From assembly GCF_028765575.1 (NCBI RefSeq), contig NZ_JARACO010000005.1:1-64000 (forward strand): a stretch of DNA of 64,000 bases, written 5' to 3'. The DNA is from Aliivibrio sp. S3MY1. Lineage in GTDB: Bacteria; Pseudomonadota; Gammaproteobacteria; Enterobacterales; Vibrionaceae. A program made the translations under genes and the position numbers. The notes below the pieces were generated by a model. The model searched no databases. It was given only the letters and a program-made list of their open reading frames with translations, and was not told the DNA's origin. Positions 43,020-52,544 of the stretch are shown here, piece after piece. Numbering within the stretch: the first letter of the stretch is position 1; every line of letters starts with the position of its first letter.

Positions 43020-44108
43020 ATGGAAACGATTCATGTAGATTTAGCAGAACGTAGCTATCCCATCTCTATCGGCGCCGAGTTGTTTTGCAACCCGGCGTAT
43101 TTTTCATCAGTAATACCTGCCAATAAACGTGTTGTCGTTATCAGTAATGTAACGGTTGCACCGTTGTATGCTCAACAAGTCATTGAGACATTAAACACGC
43201 TTGAATGCCAAGTATCATTGTTGGAATTAGACGATGGTGAGCAATATAAGAATTTAGACACCTTCAATAAGATCTTAACTTTTCTGCTTGAGGAAAATCA
43301 CAGTCGTGACGTAACGATTGTTGCCTTAGGAGGCGGAGTTGTTGGTGATGTGGTTGGTTTTGCTTCCGCATGTTATCAACGTGGCGTTGATTTTATTCAG
43401 ATACCGACAACACTTCTTTCTCAAGTTGATTCATCTGTTGGTGGTAAAACCGCAATAAATCATCCGCTTGGTAAGAATATGGTGGGTGCATTTTATCAAC
43501 CCAAAGCCGTTATTATCGATATTAATTGTCTTAAAACATTACCTGAGCGTGAATTCGCAGCAGGGATGGCTGAGGTGATTAAATACGGCATTATTATTGA
43601 CCGTGAATTCTTTGAGTGGCTTGATGAGAACATGGATAAACTGTATGCATTGGATCATGATGCGTTGGTTTATGCTATCTCACGTTGTTGTCAAATTAAG
43701 GCTGATGTTGTAGCAAAAGATGAAAAAGAATCAGGGATGCGTGCACTCTTGAACCTAGGTCATACTTTTGGTCATGCGATTGAAGCTGAAATGGGTTACG
43801 GTAATTGGCTTCACGGTGAAGCGGTTTCTGCAGGCACAGTAATGGCGGCAGTGACAGCTCAAAAAGAAGGGTTAATTTCGCAAAATGATGTAGAGCGTAT
43901 TTGTGCTCTATTAGAAAAAGCGAAGTTGCCACTTAAAGCACCCAAAGAGATGACAGTAGATGCATTTATGAAGCACATGATGCGTGACAAGAAAGTGTTG
44001 TCAGGTAAGTTACGTTTGGTATTGCCAACATCAATTGGCAGTTCTGAAGTCGTGACTGGTGTTTCTGAAGATGTGCTTGCTGATGTAATTGAGCAATGTA
44101 AGGCGTAA
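43020..44108 (+). CDS. aroB: 3-dehydroquinate synthase AroB
   Basis: NAD- and metal-dependent enzyme making 3-dehydroquinate from DAHP. Key segments: [39 protein letters not shown] and [12 protein letters not shown] with metal His residues. 362 aa. Followed after 3 bp by damX, so the two are translated together. Confidence 0.97.
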   Translation: METIHVDLAERSYPISIGAELFCNPAYFSSVIPANKRVVVISNVTVAPLYAQQVIETLNTLECQVSLLELDDGEQYKNLDTFNKILTFLLEENHSRDVTIVALGGGVVGDVVGFASACYQRGVDFIQIPTTLLSQVDSSVGGKTAINHPLGKNMVGAFYQPKAVIIDINCLKTLPEREFAAGMAEVIKYGIIIDREFFEWLDENMDKLYALDHDALVYAISRCCQIKADVVAKDEKESGMRALLNLGHTFGHAIEAEMGYGNWLHGEAVSAGTVMAAVTAQKEGLISQNDVERICALLEKAKLPLKAPKEMTVDAFMKHMMRDKKVLSGKLRLVLPTSIGSSEVVTGVSEDVLADVIEQCKA

Positions 44109-44111
44109 AAT

Positions 44112-45611
44112 ATGAGTATTGGTCATGATTTAACTGTGTTGGAATTAGAAAGCCAAATTGATGTGTTATCACGCATTCAATTTGTATCTCGTTTTGGTTC
44201 TAATTTAGTACATATTGAAGGGGTAAAAGGCTCTGGAAAGTCATGGCTTGCTCAGCGTTATCTTGAAAAGTGGAGTGATGATGCCAATCAAGCTCTGCTT
44301 ATGTGCCACAAAAATCAATCAATTCAACAGCAACGTGGGATCATCTTAAAGCAAGTGGTCCGAGATCCGCTTTTTAATGAGTTTGATACTGTTGTTGACA
44401 GTATTGGCCGTATGTTAGCCGGCGAAGCGTGCAATTTATTGTTGGTTATTGATGACGCTCACTTACTTTCTACTGAATTACTCAGTGAATTGTGGCTTTT
44501 AGTACAAAAAGCGCAATCAACACCAAATTGGCAAATCAACGTCCTGTTATTTTCAGAGGCTGGAAAGTTAACGCCTGCATTAGCAAGAATGTCTTATGGG
44601 CAAGATAATAAACCCATTGATATTGATATTGAATTATTGAGTGCTGAAGAAGCCGCAACGTTTACTGAAATGTTGGTGGTTCGCTTTAAAGCAAATGGCG
44701 AAGAGAAGCGTCGTATTCGTAATTTGGTGGATAAAAGTAATCGTCTTCCTGCAGAGCTGATTGTATTAGGTGACAAGAAAAAAGGACGCCGAGTTATTAT
44801 TCGATCTGTGACGCACTCTCCTATTGGTATTTTAGGCGTGGCTGGGGGGCTATTTTTGGCTGCCGCAGGTAGCTATTGGTGGCTAAATCAAGCAACCACA
44901 GTTCCAGTCTCTTCTGTGGTAGATACCGCCCTAGAACACGAGACAAAATTAGCGGTTGATCTCGATAATAAAATTAGCGGTGCGATTAATAATACCGACT
45001 TAACAAGTGTTAACCAGCCAGAAGATGATACTCATACTATTCCTCCTGATGTGATTGATACCGCTATTATTGCAGAGACGACTGTTGAAGAGGGTAAACG
45101 TGTTGTTGTTCCTTCAGAGTTAGTTGACTCTTTAGTTAGTGATTCAGAAGGTGCATTAGAACAACAAGACGTGGCGGTGAAAGAAGAGCCTAGTGACGTG
45201 ACGGTTGAAGTAGTAAAAGAAGAGCCTAGCGACGTGGCTGTTGAAGTAGTAAAAGAAGAACCAATAACTGAGCCTGAAGTTAAGCAGGAAGCCAGTTCAA
45301 ACATCACATTTAGCTTGGCGAATAGCGAGTTAAAAGGTATTTCTCAAAAACGTTATGTCTTGCAGTTAGCGGCATTAACTAATGAAGAAGCGGTACAAGA
45401 GTTCCTGACTGAACATCAGATTGATAAATCGGCTCGTATCTATCAAGCATTGCGTAATGGTTCTATTTGGTACATCGTTACTTTTGGTGATTATGCTTCA
45501 ATCTCAGCGGCGCGTGGTGCAGTACAAACATTACCAAGTTCAGTACAAAGCTTAGGGCCTTGGGCTAAATCTTTAGTGCAGGTGCATCGAGAGATTGATT
45601 CTGTAAAATAA
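44112..45611 (+). CDS. damX: DamX-type cell-division protein: AAA ATPase, membrane helix and SPOR domain
   Basis: The N-terminal part (about 1-225) is an ExeA/MshM-like AAA ATPase with Walker A GVKGSGKSW (about 37-45) and Walker B LLLVIDDAH. One membrane helix lies at about 234-255 (GILGVAGGLFLAAAGSYWWL). A long acidic linker holds two exact-length 12-residue repeats of the type VKEEPSDVTVEV, and a C-terminal SPOR domain (about 410-490, starting KRYVLQLAALTNEEAV) binds septal peptidoglycan. 499 aa. E. coli DamX has the SPOR end but not the ATPase; the vibrio form is a fusion. The place aroB-damX-dam is conserved. Confidence 0.9.
   Translation: MSIGHDLTVLELESQIDVLSRIQFVSRFGSNLVHIEGVKGSGKSWLAQRYLEKWSDDANQALLMCHKNQSIQQQRGIILKQVVRDPLFNEFDTVVDSIGRMLAGEACNLLLVIDDAHLLSTELLSELWLLVQKAQSTPNWQINVLLFSEAGKLTPALARMSYGQDNKPIDIDIELLSAEEAATFTEMLVVRFKANGEEKRRIRNLVDKSNRLPAELIVLGDKKKGRRVIIRSVTHSPIGILGVAGGLFLAAAGSYWWLNQATTVPVSSVVDTALEHETKLAVDLDNKISGAINNTDLTSVNQPEDDTHTIPPDVIDTAIIAETTVEEGKRVVVPSELVDSLVSDSEGALEQQDVAVKEEPSDVTVEVVKEEPSDVAVEVVKEEPITEPEVKQEASSNITFSLANSELKGISQKRYVLQLAALTNEEAVQEFLTEHQIDKSARIYQALRNGSIWYIVTFGDYASISAARGAVQTLPSSVQSLGPWAKSLVQVHREIDSVK
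45177..45263. repeat. 36-bp tandem repeats inside damX
   Basis: Two full 36-bp units (45177-45212, 45213-45248) and a partial third (45249-45263) encode VKEEPSDV(T/A)VEV. Units differ at only a few bases. They lie in the periplasmic linker, where length change would keep the frame. Confidence 0.9.
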
Positions 45612-45694
45612 GCACTAAGATAAACAGACCATAGTGAAAAAATAGGGTACAATCCCCCGCTTTCTGGATCAAGGTAATAGGGCGTAAAAGACGT

Positions 45695-46525
45695 ATGAAA
45701 AAGCATCGTGCATTTCTCAAGTGGGCTGGCGGTAAATATAGCCTAGTAGAAGAAATTCAACGCCATCTTCCCGATGCTAGAAAACTGATCGAACCTTTTG
45801 TCGGTGCGGGCTCAGTTTTTTTGAATACTGACTATGATCAATACCTTCTTGCCGATATCAATCCTGATTTGATTAATCTTTATAATCACCTTAAAGATGA
45901 CCCCGAACATTTTGTTGAAGACGCTCGTGCGTTATTCCAACCAGAATACAATCAAAAAGAAGTGTATCTAGATCTACGTATTGAATTTAATCAATGCACA
46001 GATACCTATCGTCGATCGTTACTTTTCCTATACATGAATCGTCATGGTTTTAATGGTTTATGCCGTTATAACAAAAAAGGCGGTTTTAATGTGCCTTTTG
46101 GTTCGTATAAGAAGCCGTATTTCCCTGAAAAAGAGATGTACTTTTTTGCTGAAAAAGCTAAGAAAGCAACGTTTGTTTGTGAGGGGTACGTAGAAACATT
46201 TAAGCGTGCTCGTAAAGGGTGCGTGATTTATTGTGATCCCCCTTATGCACCCCTATCAACAACCGCGAATTTTACCTCTTATGCGGGTAATGGTTTTTCA
46301 TTAGATGATCAGGCCGCATTGGCTGATATCGCTGAAAAAGCAGCATTTGAACGTGATATCCCCGTTCTTGTTTCTAACCACGATACAACACTCACACGAC
46401 GTTTGTACCATGGTGCAACCTTGAGTACGATTAAGGTAAAGCGCACTATTAGTCGAAATGGTGGCAGTAGAAATAAAGTGGATGAGCTAATGGCTCTGTT
46501 TTATGCGCCTAAATGTACTGAGTAA
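45695..46525 (+). CDS. dam: DNA adenine methylase Dam
   Basis: Methylates adenine in GATC, marking the old strand for MutHLS repair and timing replication. The SAM motif FLKWAGGKYSL is at about 7-17 and the catalytic DPPY at about 181-184. 276 aa. Between damX and rpe, as in E. coli. Confidence 0.97.
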   Translation: MKKHRAFLKWAGGKYSLVEEIQRHLPDARKLIEPFVGAGSVFLNTDYDQYLLADINPDLINLYNHLKDDPEHFVEDARALFQPEYNQKEVYLDLRIEFNQCTDTYRRSLLFLYMNRHGFNGLCRYNKKGGFNVPFGSYKKPYFPEKEMYFFAEKAKKATFVCEGYVETFKRARKGCVIYCDPPYAPLSTTANFTSYAGNGFSLDDQAALADIAEKAAFERDIPVLVSNHDTTLTRRLYHGATLSTIKVKRTISRNGGSRNKVDELMALFYAPKCTE

Positions 46526-46674
46526 ATAGAACATCCCCCTTCAAAATTCCGTTCAAAAGGTTAACAGAGCCTAAGACAGGTTTGTAATTATCAGGTAGAA
46601 TTGCGCCGTCGATTTAATCGATTGCGCTATATCGTTATAGCGGTACTTAAATAATGATTAACCTGAGGCTCAAT

Positions 46675-47352
46675 ATGAAAGATTTTTTGATCGCACCATC
46701 TATTCTCTCTGCTGATTTTGCTCGTCTTGGTGAAGATGTTGAGAAAGTATTAGCATCAGGTGCCGATGTCGTTCACTTCGACGTAATGGATAACCACTAT
46801 GTACCAAACCTAACGTTTGGCGCGCCAATCTGTAAAGCGCTGCGTGACTACGGCATTACTGCTCCTATCGATGTTCATTTAATGGTTAAGCCAGTAGATA
46901 GCCTGGTTCCTGAGTTCGCTAAAGCAGGCGCAACGATGATCACTTTTCATGTAGAAGCATCAGAACACATTGATCGCACGCTTCAATTAATTAAAGAAAA
47001 CGGCTGTCAGGCTGGTGTGGTATTAAACCCAGCAACGCCATTATCTTGCCTTGATTACATTATGGATAAAGTAGATATGATCTTACTTATGTCTGTAAAC
47101 CCAGGGTTTGGTGGTCAATCATTCATTCCTCATACCCTAGATAAACTGCGTGCAGTTCGTAAACTTATCGATGAATCTGGCCGTAATATACGTCTTGAAA
47201 TTGATGGCGGTGTGAAGGTTGATAACATTCGTGAAATTGCTGAAGCGGGTGCGGATATGTTCGTAGCAGGCTCTGCTATTTTTAATCAACCAAACTACAA
47301 AGAAGTGATTGATGAAATGCGTGCTGAATTAGCAAAAGTGAAAGGTAATTAA
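46675..47352 (+). CDS. rpe: Ribulose-phosphate 3-epimerase Rpe
   Basis: Interconverts ribulose-5-phosphate and xylulose-5-phosphate. I start at the ATG at 46675 (225 aa), preceded by TGAGG; the earlier in-frame ATG at 46654 adds seven residues not seen in the family. TIM-barrel motifs: [45 protein letters not shown] and EIDGGV. A small perfect hairpin (46625-46642, CGCTATA stem) lies in the leader. Confidence 0.97.
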   Translation: MKDFLIAPSILSADFARLGEDVEKVLASGADVVHFDVMDNHYVPNLTFGAPICKALRDYGITAPIDVHLMVKPVDSLVPEFAKAGATMITFHVEASEHIDRTLQLIKENGCQAGVVLNPATPLSCLDYIMDKVDMILLMSVNPGFGGQSFIPHTLDKLRAVRKLIDESGRNIRLEIDGGVKVDNIREIAEAGADMFVAGSAIFNQPNYKEVIDEMRAELAKVKGN

Positions 47353-47357
47353 GAACC

Positions 47358-48041
47358 ATGTTTGAAAACATCAAACTGATCGCTTTTGATTTAGATGGAA
47401 CGCTGCTTGATAGTGTTCCAGATTTAGCTCGTGCAGTTGACCTTGCAATGCAAGATGTTGGTTATCCAAGAGTAACGCTAGAACAAGCGTCTCATTGGAT
47501 TGGCAACGGTGCTGATGTGCTTGTTTCTCGTGCATTAAGCCAAAGTGTTACCGTTCAAGAAGGACTAGACCCTGAATTGATTAAGCAGGCTCGTGCTCGT
47601 TTAGATCATCACTACCATGATGGTGGGCATGAGTTAAGTCACTTATACCCAAAAGTAAAAGAGACGCTAGAAGCGCTGCATCAGCAAGGATACACCTTAG
47701 CTTTAGTCACGAATAAACCTGCTCAATTTGTTCCAGAGTTGCTTGAGCAGCATCAACTAGATCACCTTTTTGTTGATGTCATTGGTGGCGATACCTTCGT
47801 TGAGAAGAAACCAAACCCATTTGCGCTAAATTGGCTACTCGATAAGCATCAATTAACCGCTTCTGAGATGTTGATGGTGGGCGACTCAAGAAATGATATT
47901 CAAGCGGCACAAGCGGCGGGTTGTTATAGCTTTGGTTTGACTTATGGCTATAACCATGGCGAACCAATAGCAGACAGTAAGCCAGATGTAGTCAGTGATG
48001 AATTTAATTATTTATTAGCCGTGATGAGTGTGGCAAGATAG
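47358..48041 (+). CDS. gph: Phosphoglycolate phosphatase Gph
   Basis: HAD-family phosphatase that removes 2-phosphoglycolate formed during DNA 3'-end repair. HAD motif I is FDLDGTLLDS (Asp nucleophile), motif II LVTNKP and motif IV MVGDSRNDIQAA. 227 aa. It starts 5 bp after rpe. Confidence 0.95.
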   Translation: MFENIKLIAFDLDGTLLDSVPDLARAVDLAMQDVGYPRVTLEQASHWIGNGADVLVSRALSQSVTVQEGLDPELIKQARARLDHHYHDGGHELSHLYPKVKETLEALHQQGYTLALVTNKPAQFVPELLEQHQLDHLFVDVIGGDTFVEKKPNPFALNWLLDKHQLTASEMLMVGDSRNDIQAAQAAGCYSFGLTYGYNHGEPIADSKPDVVSDEFNYLLAVMSVAR

Positions 48042-48102
48042 TATTCATTGATAAGTACAGCTAAATATAATTTTTGGCCTTATCAAAACAAACAGAATAA
48101 CC

Positions 48103-48136
48103 ATTAAATGATCCCATCGTGGATCATTTAATTTTT
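48103..48136 (+). terminator. Terminator after gph
   Basis: A 12-bp perfect stem (ATTAAATGATCC / GGATCATTTAAT) with a 6-nt loop and five T residues. It excludes the upstream in-frame ATG at 48119 as a trpS start, because that ATG lies in the hairpin. Confidence 0.88.
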
Positions 48137-48160
48137 ACAGTTAAACAAGGAATCATAACC

Positions 48161-49177
48161 ATGAGCAAGCCCATCGTATTAAGTGGTGTTCAACCATCAG
48201 GTGAACTAAGTATCGGTAACTACTTGGGTGCTCTACGTCAATGGCAACAGATGCAAGACGATTATGATTGTCAGTACTGTGTAGTAGACCTTCACGCCAT
48301 TACGGTTCGCCAAGATCCTAAAGCGCTGCATGAAGCAACTCTCGATGCACTGGCAATTTGTCTAGCGGTTGGTGTTGATCCAAAGAAGAGCACGCTATTT
48401 GTTCAGTCGCACGTACCAGAGCATGCTCAACTTGGTTGGCTTCTTAACTGTTACACTCAAATGGGTGAATTGAATCGTATGACTCAATTCAAAGATAAAT
48501 CAAAGCGTTATGCAAATGACATTAACGTAGGTTTGTTTGATTACCCAGTATTAATGGCGGCAGATATTCTTCTTTATGGTGCACATCAAGTGCCTGTAGG
48601 TAGCGATCAAAAGCAACACTTAGAATTAGCGCGTGATATTGCCAATCGTTTTAACAATATCTACAGCCCTGAAGCGCCATTATTTACCGTGCCAGAACCG
48701 TACATTCCACAAGTGAATGCGCGTGTAATGAGCCTGCAAGACGCGACGAAAAAAATGTCTAAATCAGATGATAACCGTAAAAACGTTATTACGCTGCTAG
48801 AAGATCCTAAGTCAATTCTTAAGAAGATTAATAAAGCACAAACAGATGCAGAAATGCCACCGCGTATAGCTCATGATTGGGAAAATAAAGCAGGTATATC
48901 AAACCTTATGGGTCTATACTCTGCGGCATCAGGTAAAACGTTTGAAGAGATCGAAGCGCAATACCAAGGTGTTGAAATGTACGGTCCATTCAAGAAAGAC
49001 GTTGGTGAAGCCATTGTGACTATGCTTGAGCCGATTCAATCTGAATACAAGCGTATTCGTGACGATCGTGCCTACATGGATTCTGTTATGAAAGCGGGTG
49101 CAGAGAAAGCCTCTGAGCGCGCAGCTGTTACATTGAAAAAAGCGTTTGAAGCGGTTGGTTTTGTTACTCGCCCATAG
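48161..49177 (+). CDS. trpS: Tryptophanyl-tRNA synthetase TrpS
   Basis: Class I synthetase charging tRNA-Trp. The HIGH-like motif lies in [15 protein letters not shown] and the KMSKS motif in KKMSKSDDN. Start at 48161 (338 aa), giving [14 protein letters not shown] as in E. coli, with AAGG upstream. Terminator hairpins stand before and after it, so it is probably monocistronic. Confidence 0.97.
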   Translation: MSKPIVLSGVQPSGELSIGNYLGALRQWQQMQDDYDCQYCVVDLHAITVRQDPKALHEATLDALAICLAVGVDPKKSTLFVQSHVPEHAQLGWLLNCYTQMGELNRMTQFKDKSKRYANDINVGLFDYPVLMAADILLYGAHQVPVGSDQKQHLELARDIANRFNNIYSPEAPLFTVPEPYIPQVNARVMSLQDATKKMSKSDDNRKNVITLLEDPKSILKKINKAQTDAEMPPRIAHDWENKAGISNLMGLYSAASGKTFEEIEAQYQGVEMYGPFKKDVGEAIVTMLEPIQSEYKRIRDDRAYMDSVMKAGAEKASERAAVTLKKAFEAVGFVTRP

Positions 49178-49198
49178 TCTGTCGCTCTGATAAAATAG

Positions 49199-49231
49199 AT
49201 TGCTCGTAGGGTTTCCTTGCGGGCAATTTTT
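49199..49231 (+). terminator. Terminator after trpS
   Basis: A stem ATTGCTCGTAG / TTGCGGGCAAT (with G-T wobbles) and loop GGTTTCC, followed by TTTTTATTT. Confidence 0.75.
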
Positions 49232-49262
49232 ATTTCTTATTCATCTTCCTAAGTAGTTTTTT

Positions 49263-49841
49263 ATGCTGTTAATGATCGACAATTATGATTCGTTTACCTA
49301 TAACTTATATCAGTATTTCTGTGAGTTAGGTGCTGAGGTAAAAGTGGTTCGTAATGATGAAATTGACATTGCAGGCATTGAAGCGCTTAACCCATCTCAC
49401 TTGGTTATCTCTCCAGGCCCTTGTACTCCTAACGAGGCTGGCATTTCTTTGCAAGCCATTGAATATTTCGCAGGGAAATTACCAATTCTTGGCGTGTGTT
49501 TAGGCCATCAAGCTATTGCTCAAGTATTTGGTGGTGATGTGGTACGTGCTAAAAAAGTGATGCATGGAAAAACCTCCCCAATTATTCATACCAATCGAAG
49601 TGTATTTCAAGGGTTGAATAATCCGCTTACTGTTACTCGGTATCACTCTCTTGTTGTTAAAGCTGAGACCTTACCTAGCTGCTTTGAAATCACGGCATGG
49701 ACGGAAAATGAAGTAGGAGAGATGGATGAAGTCATGGGTTTTTGCCACAAAACATTACCGATAGAAGCGGTACAATTTCACCCTGAATCGATAATGACAG
49801 AGCAAGGTCACGACATTCTTGCTAATTTTTTTAATAAATAA
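49263..49841 (+). CDS. pabA: Aminodeoxychorismate/anthranilate synthase glutamine amidotransferase subunit (PabA)
   Basis: Class I glutamine amidotransferase supplying ammonia to PabB for p-aminobenzoate (folate) synthesis. It has [17 protein letters not shown] at the start, the nucleophile Cys in [12 protein letters not shown] (about residue 79) and the HPES end motif. 192 aa. PabA is favoured over TrpG because of its position beside argD and crp, as in E. coli; it may serve both partners. Confidence 0.9.
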   Translation: MLLMIDNYDSFTYNLYQYFCELGAEVKVVRNDEIDIAGIEALNPSHLVISPGPCTPNEAGISLQAIEYFAGKLPILGVCLGHQAIAQVFGGDVVRAKKVMHGKTSPIIHTNRSVFQGLNNPLTVTRYHSLVVKAETLPSCFEITAWTENEVGEMDEVMGFCHKTLPIEAVQFHPESIMTEQGHDILANFFNK

Positions 49842-50149
49842 TTAATATCACCTCAATTCCCTAGAGCGATCCAGTTCACCCTTCTTGCTTTTTCTTTTGT
49901 CTCTTCAGTGCATTTTTTATTTGATGATTTATGCATAAGAGCAATGCCATCTATTCTTATAAATTCGTTTACTTATCTAGTTGCCTACTATAGCTTGGAA
50001 TTATAACTATTCTAATAAACTGACTCTTCAGTCATTTGTCGATATAAAATGGAACTTTTTTAGTTCAAAAAAAGAATTTTGTGCTATTGAAAAGGTTAAT
50101 GGTTTGTAAATACTATGCTGAAAAACGGCATACGCAGAAGGAAAGTGTG
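49842..50149. other. Gap between pabA and argD
   Basis: These 308 bp hold no gene. A weak promoter-like pair, TTGAAA (50087-50092) and TACTAT (50111-50116) with an 18-bp spacer, lies 34 bp before argD. I see no convincing ArgR box and no clear terminator for pabA. Confidence 0.4.
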
Positions 50150-51364
50150 ATGACGACCAATTCAAACGTCGAACGTAAAGATTTTAATGATGTAATGGTA
50201 CCTTGTTATAACCCAATGGAAATTATTCCAGTTAAAGGGGAAGGTGCTCGTGTATGGGATCAAGCAGGAAAAGAGTACATTGATTTTGCTGGAGGCATCG
50301 CCGTAAGTTGTTTAGGTCATTGTCACCCTGTGATGGTTAACGCGTTGCAAGAGCAATCACAGAAGCTGTGGCATCTTAGTAATGTGATGACCAATGAACC
50401 AGCTATTCGTTTAGCGAAAAAATTAACCGAAGTGTCATTTGCAGAAAAAGTATTTTTTGCGAACTCTGGTGCAGAAGCGAACGAAGCCGCACTTAAGTTA
50501 GCTCGACGCTGGGCAGTAGATGTTCATGGAGAAGAGAAAAGTGAAATCATCGCATTTAAACAAGGCTTCCATGGTCGAACTTTCTTTACCGTAACAGTCG
50601 GTGGCCAAGCGGCGTATTCTGATGGGTTTGGCCCTAAGCCGGGTGATATATCTCATCTTGAATACAATAATCTTGCAGAGCTTGAAGCGCACATGTCAGA
50701 AAAAACCTGTGCAATTATGATGGAACCATTGCAAGGTGAAGGTGGATTAATTTCTCCTACATCAGAATTTGTAGAAGGCGTTAGATCGCTGTGTGATAAA
50801 TACAACGCACTGCTTATTTTTGATGAAGTACAAACAGGTAATGGTCGTACTGGTGACTTTTATGCTTATCAAGGTTTAGGTGTGACACCTGATATCTTAA
50901 GTACAGCAAAATCGTTAGGTGGCGGTTTCCCTATTGGTGCCATGCTAACAACAACAGAGTTGGCTCAACACTTAAAAGTGGGTACTCACGGTTCAACGTA
51001 TGGTGGTAATCCATTAGCGTGTGCAGTGGCTGAGGCTGTAGTTGAAGAAGTCTCCAAACCAGAAACATTGGCTGGCGTAAAAGAGCGTGAGCAATGGTTC
51101 CGCGATGGACTAGAAGCGTTAAATACAAAATACGATATGTTCGCAGAGATCCGCGGCAAAGGGTTACTACTTGGCGCCGCATTAAATGACACATGGCAAG
51201 GTCGTGCTCGTGATGTTCTTGTTGCCGCAGGAGAGCAAGGGCTAATGGTACTTGTGGCTGGCGTGAATGTAGTTCGCTTTACACCATCGCTAGTGATCAC
51301 AAAAGAAGACGTTGAGCTTGGTTTTACTCGTTTAGATAAGGCACTTGCGTCATTAAATAAATAG
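50150..51364 (+). CDS. argD: Acetylornithine/succinylornithine aminotransferase ArgD (AstC)
   Basis: PLP-dependent class III aminotransferase. Acts in arginine synthesis on N-acetylornithine and, as AstC, in arginine breakdown on succinylornithine. Motifs: [33 protein letters not shown] and [14 protein letters not shown] (Schiff-base Lys). I start at the ATG at 50150 (404 aa) with AGAAGGAAA upstream; the longer frame from 50081 lacks support. Next to astA and astD, so both roles are likely. Confidence 0.94.
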   Translation: MTTNSNVERKDFNDVMVPCYNPMEIIPVKGEGARVWDQAGKEYIDFAGGIAVSCLGHCHPVMVNALQEQSQKLWHLSNVMTNEPAIRLAKKLTEVSFAEKVFFANSGAEANEAALKLARRWAVDVHGEEKSEIIAFKQGFHGRTFFTVTVGGQAAYSDGFGPKPGDISHLEYNNLAELEAHMSEKTCAIMMEPLQGEGGLISPTSEFVEGVRSLCDKYNALLIFDEVQTGNGRTGDFYAYQGLGVTPDILSTAKSLGGGFPIGAMLTTTELAQHLKVGTHGSTYGGNPLACAVAEAVVEEVSKPETLAGVKEREQWFRDGLEALNTKYDMFAEIRGKGLLLGAALNDTWQGRARDVLVAAGEQGLMVLVAGVNVVRFTPSLVITKEDVELGFTRLDKALASLNK

Positions 51365-51380
51365 ATTCATATAGAAATTT

Positions 51381-51416
51381 GGGCAACTCCGGAGTTTGGG
51401 GAGCCCTCTTTTTATT
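51381..51416 (+). terminator. Hairpin with T-tract after argD
   Basis: GGGC pairs with GCCC and CTCC with GGGG around a short loop, followed by TCTTTTTATTT. It may reduce, rather than abolish, read-through from argD into astA. Confidence 0.6.
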
Positions 51417-51440
51417 TAGATTTAAAACCTAGGTGTTCAT

Positions 51441-51474
51441 TCCAATAGATAGCCTTGACGTTTTATCTATTGGA
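51441..51474. repeat. Perfect 11-bp inverted repeat upstream of astA
   Basis: TCCAATAGATA (51441-51451) and TATCTATTGGA (51464-51474) flank a 12-nt centre. No T-run follows. It ends 41 bp before the astA start, where an operator or mRNA structure would act. Confidence 0.7.
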
Positions 51475-51515
51475 CTTAGCACTGTCTATGAAACATCGCA
51501 TCGGAGGGAATATTG

Positions 51516-52532
51516 ATGCTTGTTATTCGTCCTATCACTCAGGAAGATTATCCTGCGCTTCATCAGTGTGCCGTAGAATCTGGCCATGGCTTTACCTCAT
51601 TACCTGTCAATGAAGAGCAATTACGAAATCGAATTGATCACTCTATTGAGAGCTTTCAAAAAGAAGTTCAATCCCCTAGTACAGAAGGTTACCTCATGGT
51701 TGGGGAAGATTCGGTCACCGGTGAGGTTACGGGTACCACAGGGGTAGAAGCCGCCGTTGGTTTAGATTCACCTTTCTATAATTATCACATCAGTAAAGTG
51801 GTTCATTTCTCACGTAAGCTCAATGTTAATAATGTCGTGAAGGTACTGACTTTTGGCAGTAATTACACGGGTAGCACTGAAATATGTACGCTTTTCTTAC
51901 GCCCTGAATTTCGTGAAGGTCTTAATGGACGATTGATGTCTAAAGCGCGTTTTTTAATGATGGCGGAGCACCCGCACCGTTTCTCTGACACCATCTTTGC
52001 TGAAATGCGTGGTGTTTCTGATGCAGAAGGAGAGTCTCCATTCTGGAAGTGGCTACAGAAGCATTTTTTCTCGATTGATTTTACCGAAGCGGATTATCTA
52101 ACGGGTATTGGATATAAAGGATTCATTGCTGATCTTATGCCTAAGTTGCCGATCTACGTTAGCTTATTAAGTAAAGAGGCTCAGGCGGTTATTGGTAAGG
52201 TTCATGACAATACTAAACCTGCTCTAAGACTATTAGAAAATGAAGGTTTTCGCTGTCGAGGTTATGTCGATATTTTTGATGCAGGGCCGACGGTTGAATG
52301 TGATTTACGTAGCATAGAATCAGTGCGAAATTCATTTAAAGCTAAAGTTATCATCACAGAGCATAACAGCTCGCAGCAGTATTTAATTTCAAATACATCG
52401 TTTGAGAATTTCAGAGCAACAGCAACCACCGCCGCTTATGATAAAGCGACCGATACCGTTCATTTAACGCAAGAAGCGGCAACGGCACTGCAAGTAGATG
52501 TTGATGATTACGTACGTTTATTAGCTCAATAG
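51516..52532 (+). CDS. astA: Arginine N-succinyltransferase AstA
   Basis: First step of the AST pathway: succinyl-CoA plus arginine gives N2-succinylarginine. The start MLVIRPITQEDYPALHQ, the GTTGVEAAVGLDSPFYNYHISKV-type region and LFLRPEFREGLNGRL identify it. Start at the ATG at 51516 (338 aa), 8 nt after GGAGG; a TTG directly ahead is the alternative. astB and astE are not in this window. Confidence 0.95.
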   Translation: MLVIRPITQEDYPALHQCAVESGHGFTSLPVNEEQLRNRIDHSIESFQKEVQSPSTEGYLMVGEDSVTGEVTGTTGVEAAVGLDSPFYNYHISKVVHFSRKLNVNNVVKVLTFGSNYTGSTEICTLFLRPEFREGLNGRLMSKARFLMMAEHPHRFSDTIFAEMRGVSDAEGESPFWKWLQKHFFSIDFTEADYLTGIGYKGFIADLMPKLPIYVSLLSKEAQAVIGKVHDNTKPALRLLENEGFRCRGYVDIFDAGPTVECDLRSIESVRNSFKAKVIITEHNSSQQYLISNTSFENFRATATTAAYDKATDTVHLTQEAATALQVDVDDYVRLLAQ

Positions 52533-52544
52533 AGGACAAAGGAT

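Noticed and set aside
45032-45307. Ser/Thr-rich minus-strand frame inside damX
   Set aside because: Artefact of the acidic repeat region of damX read on the opposite strand.
48103-48160. Trp attenuator or leader peptide ahead of trpS
   Set aside because: The hairpin is a simple terminator for gph with no Trp-rich leader frame; the in-frame ATG at 48119 is inside it.
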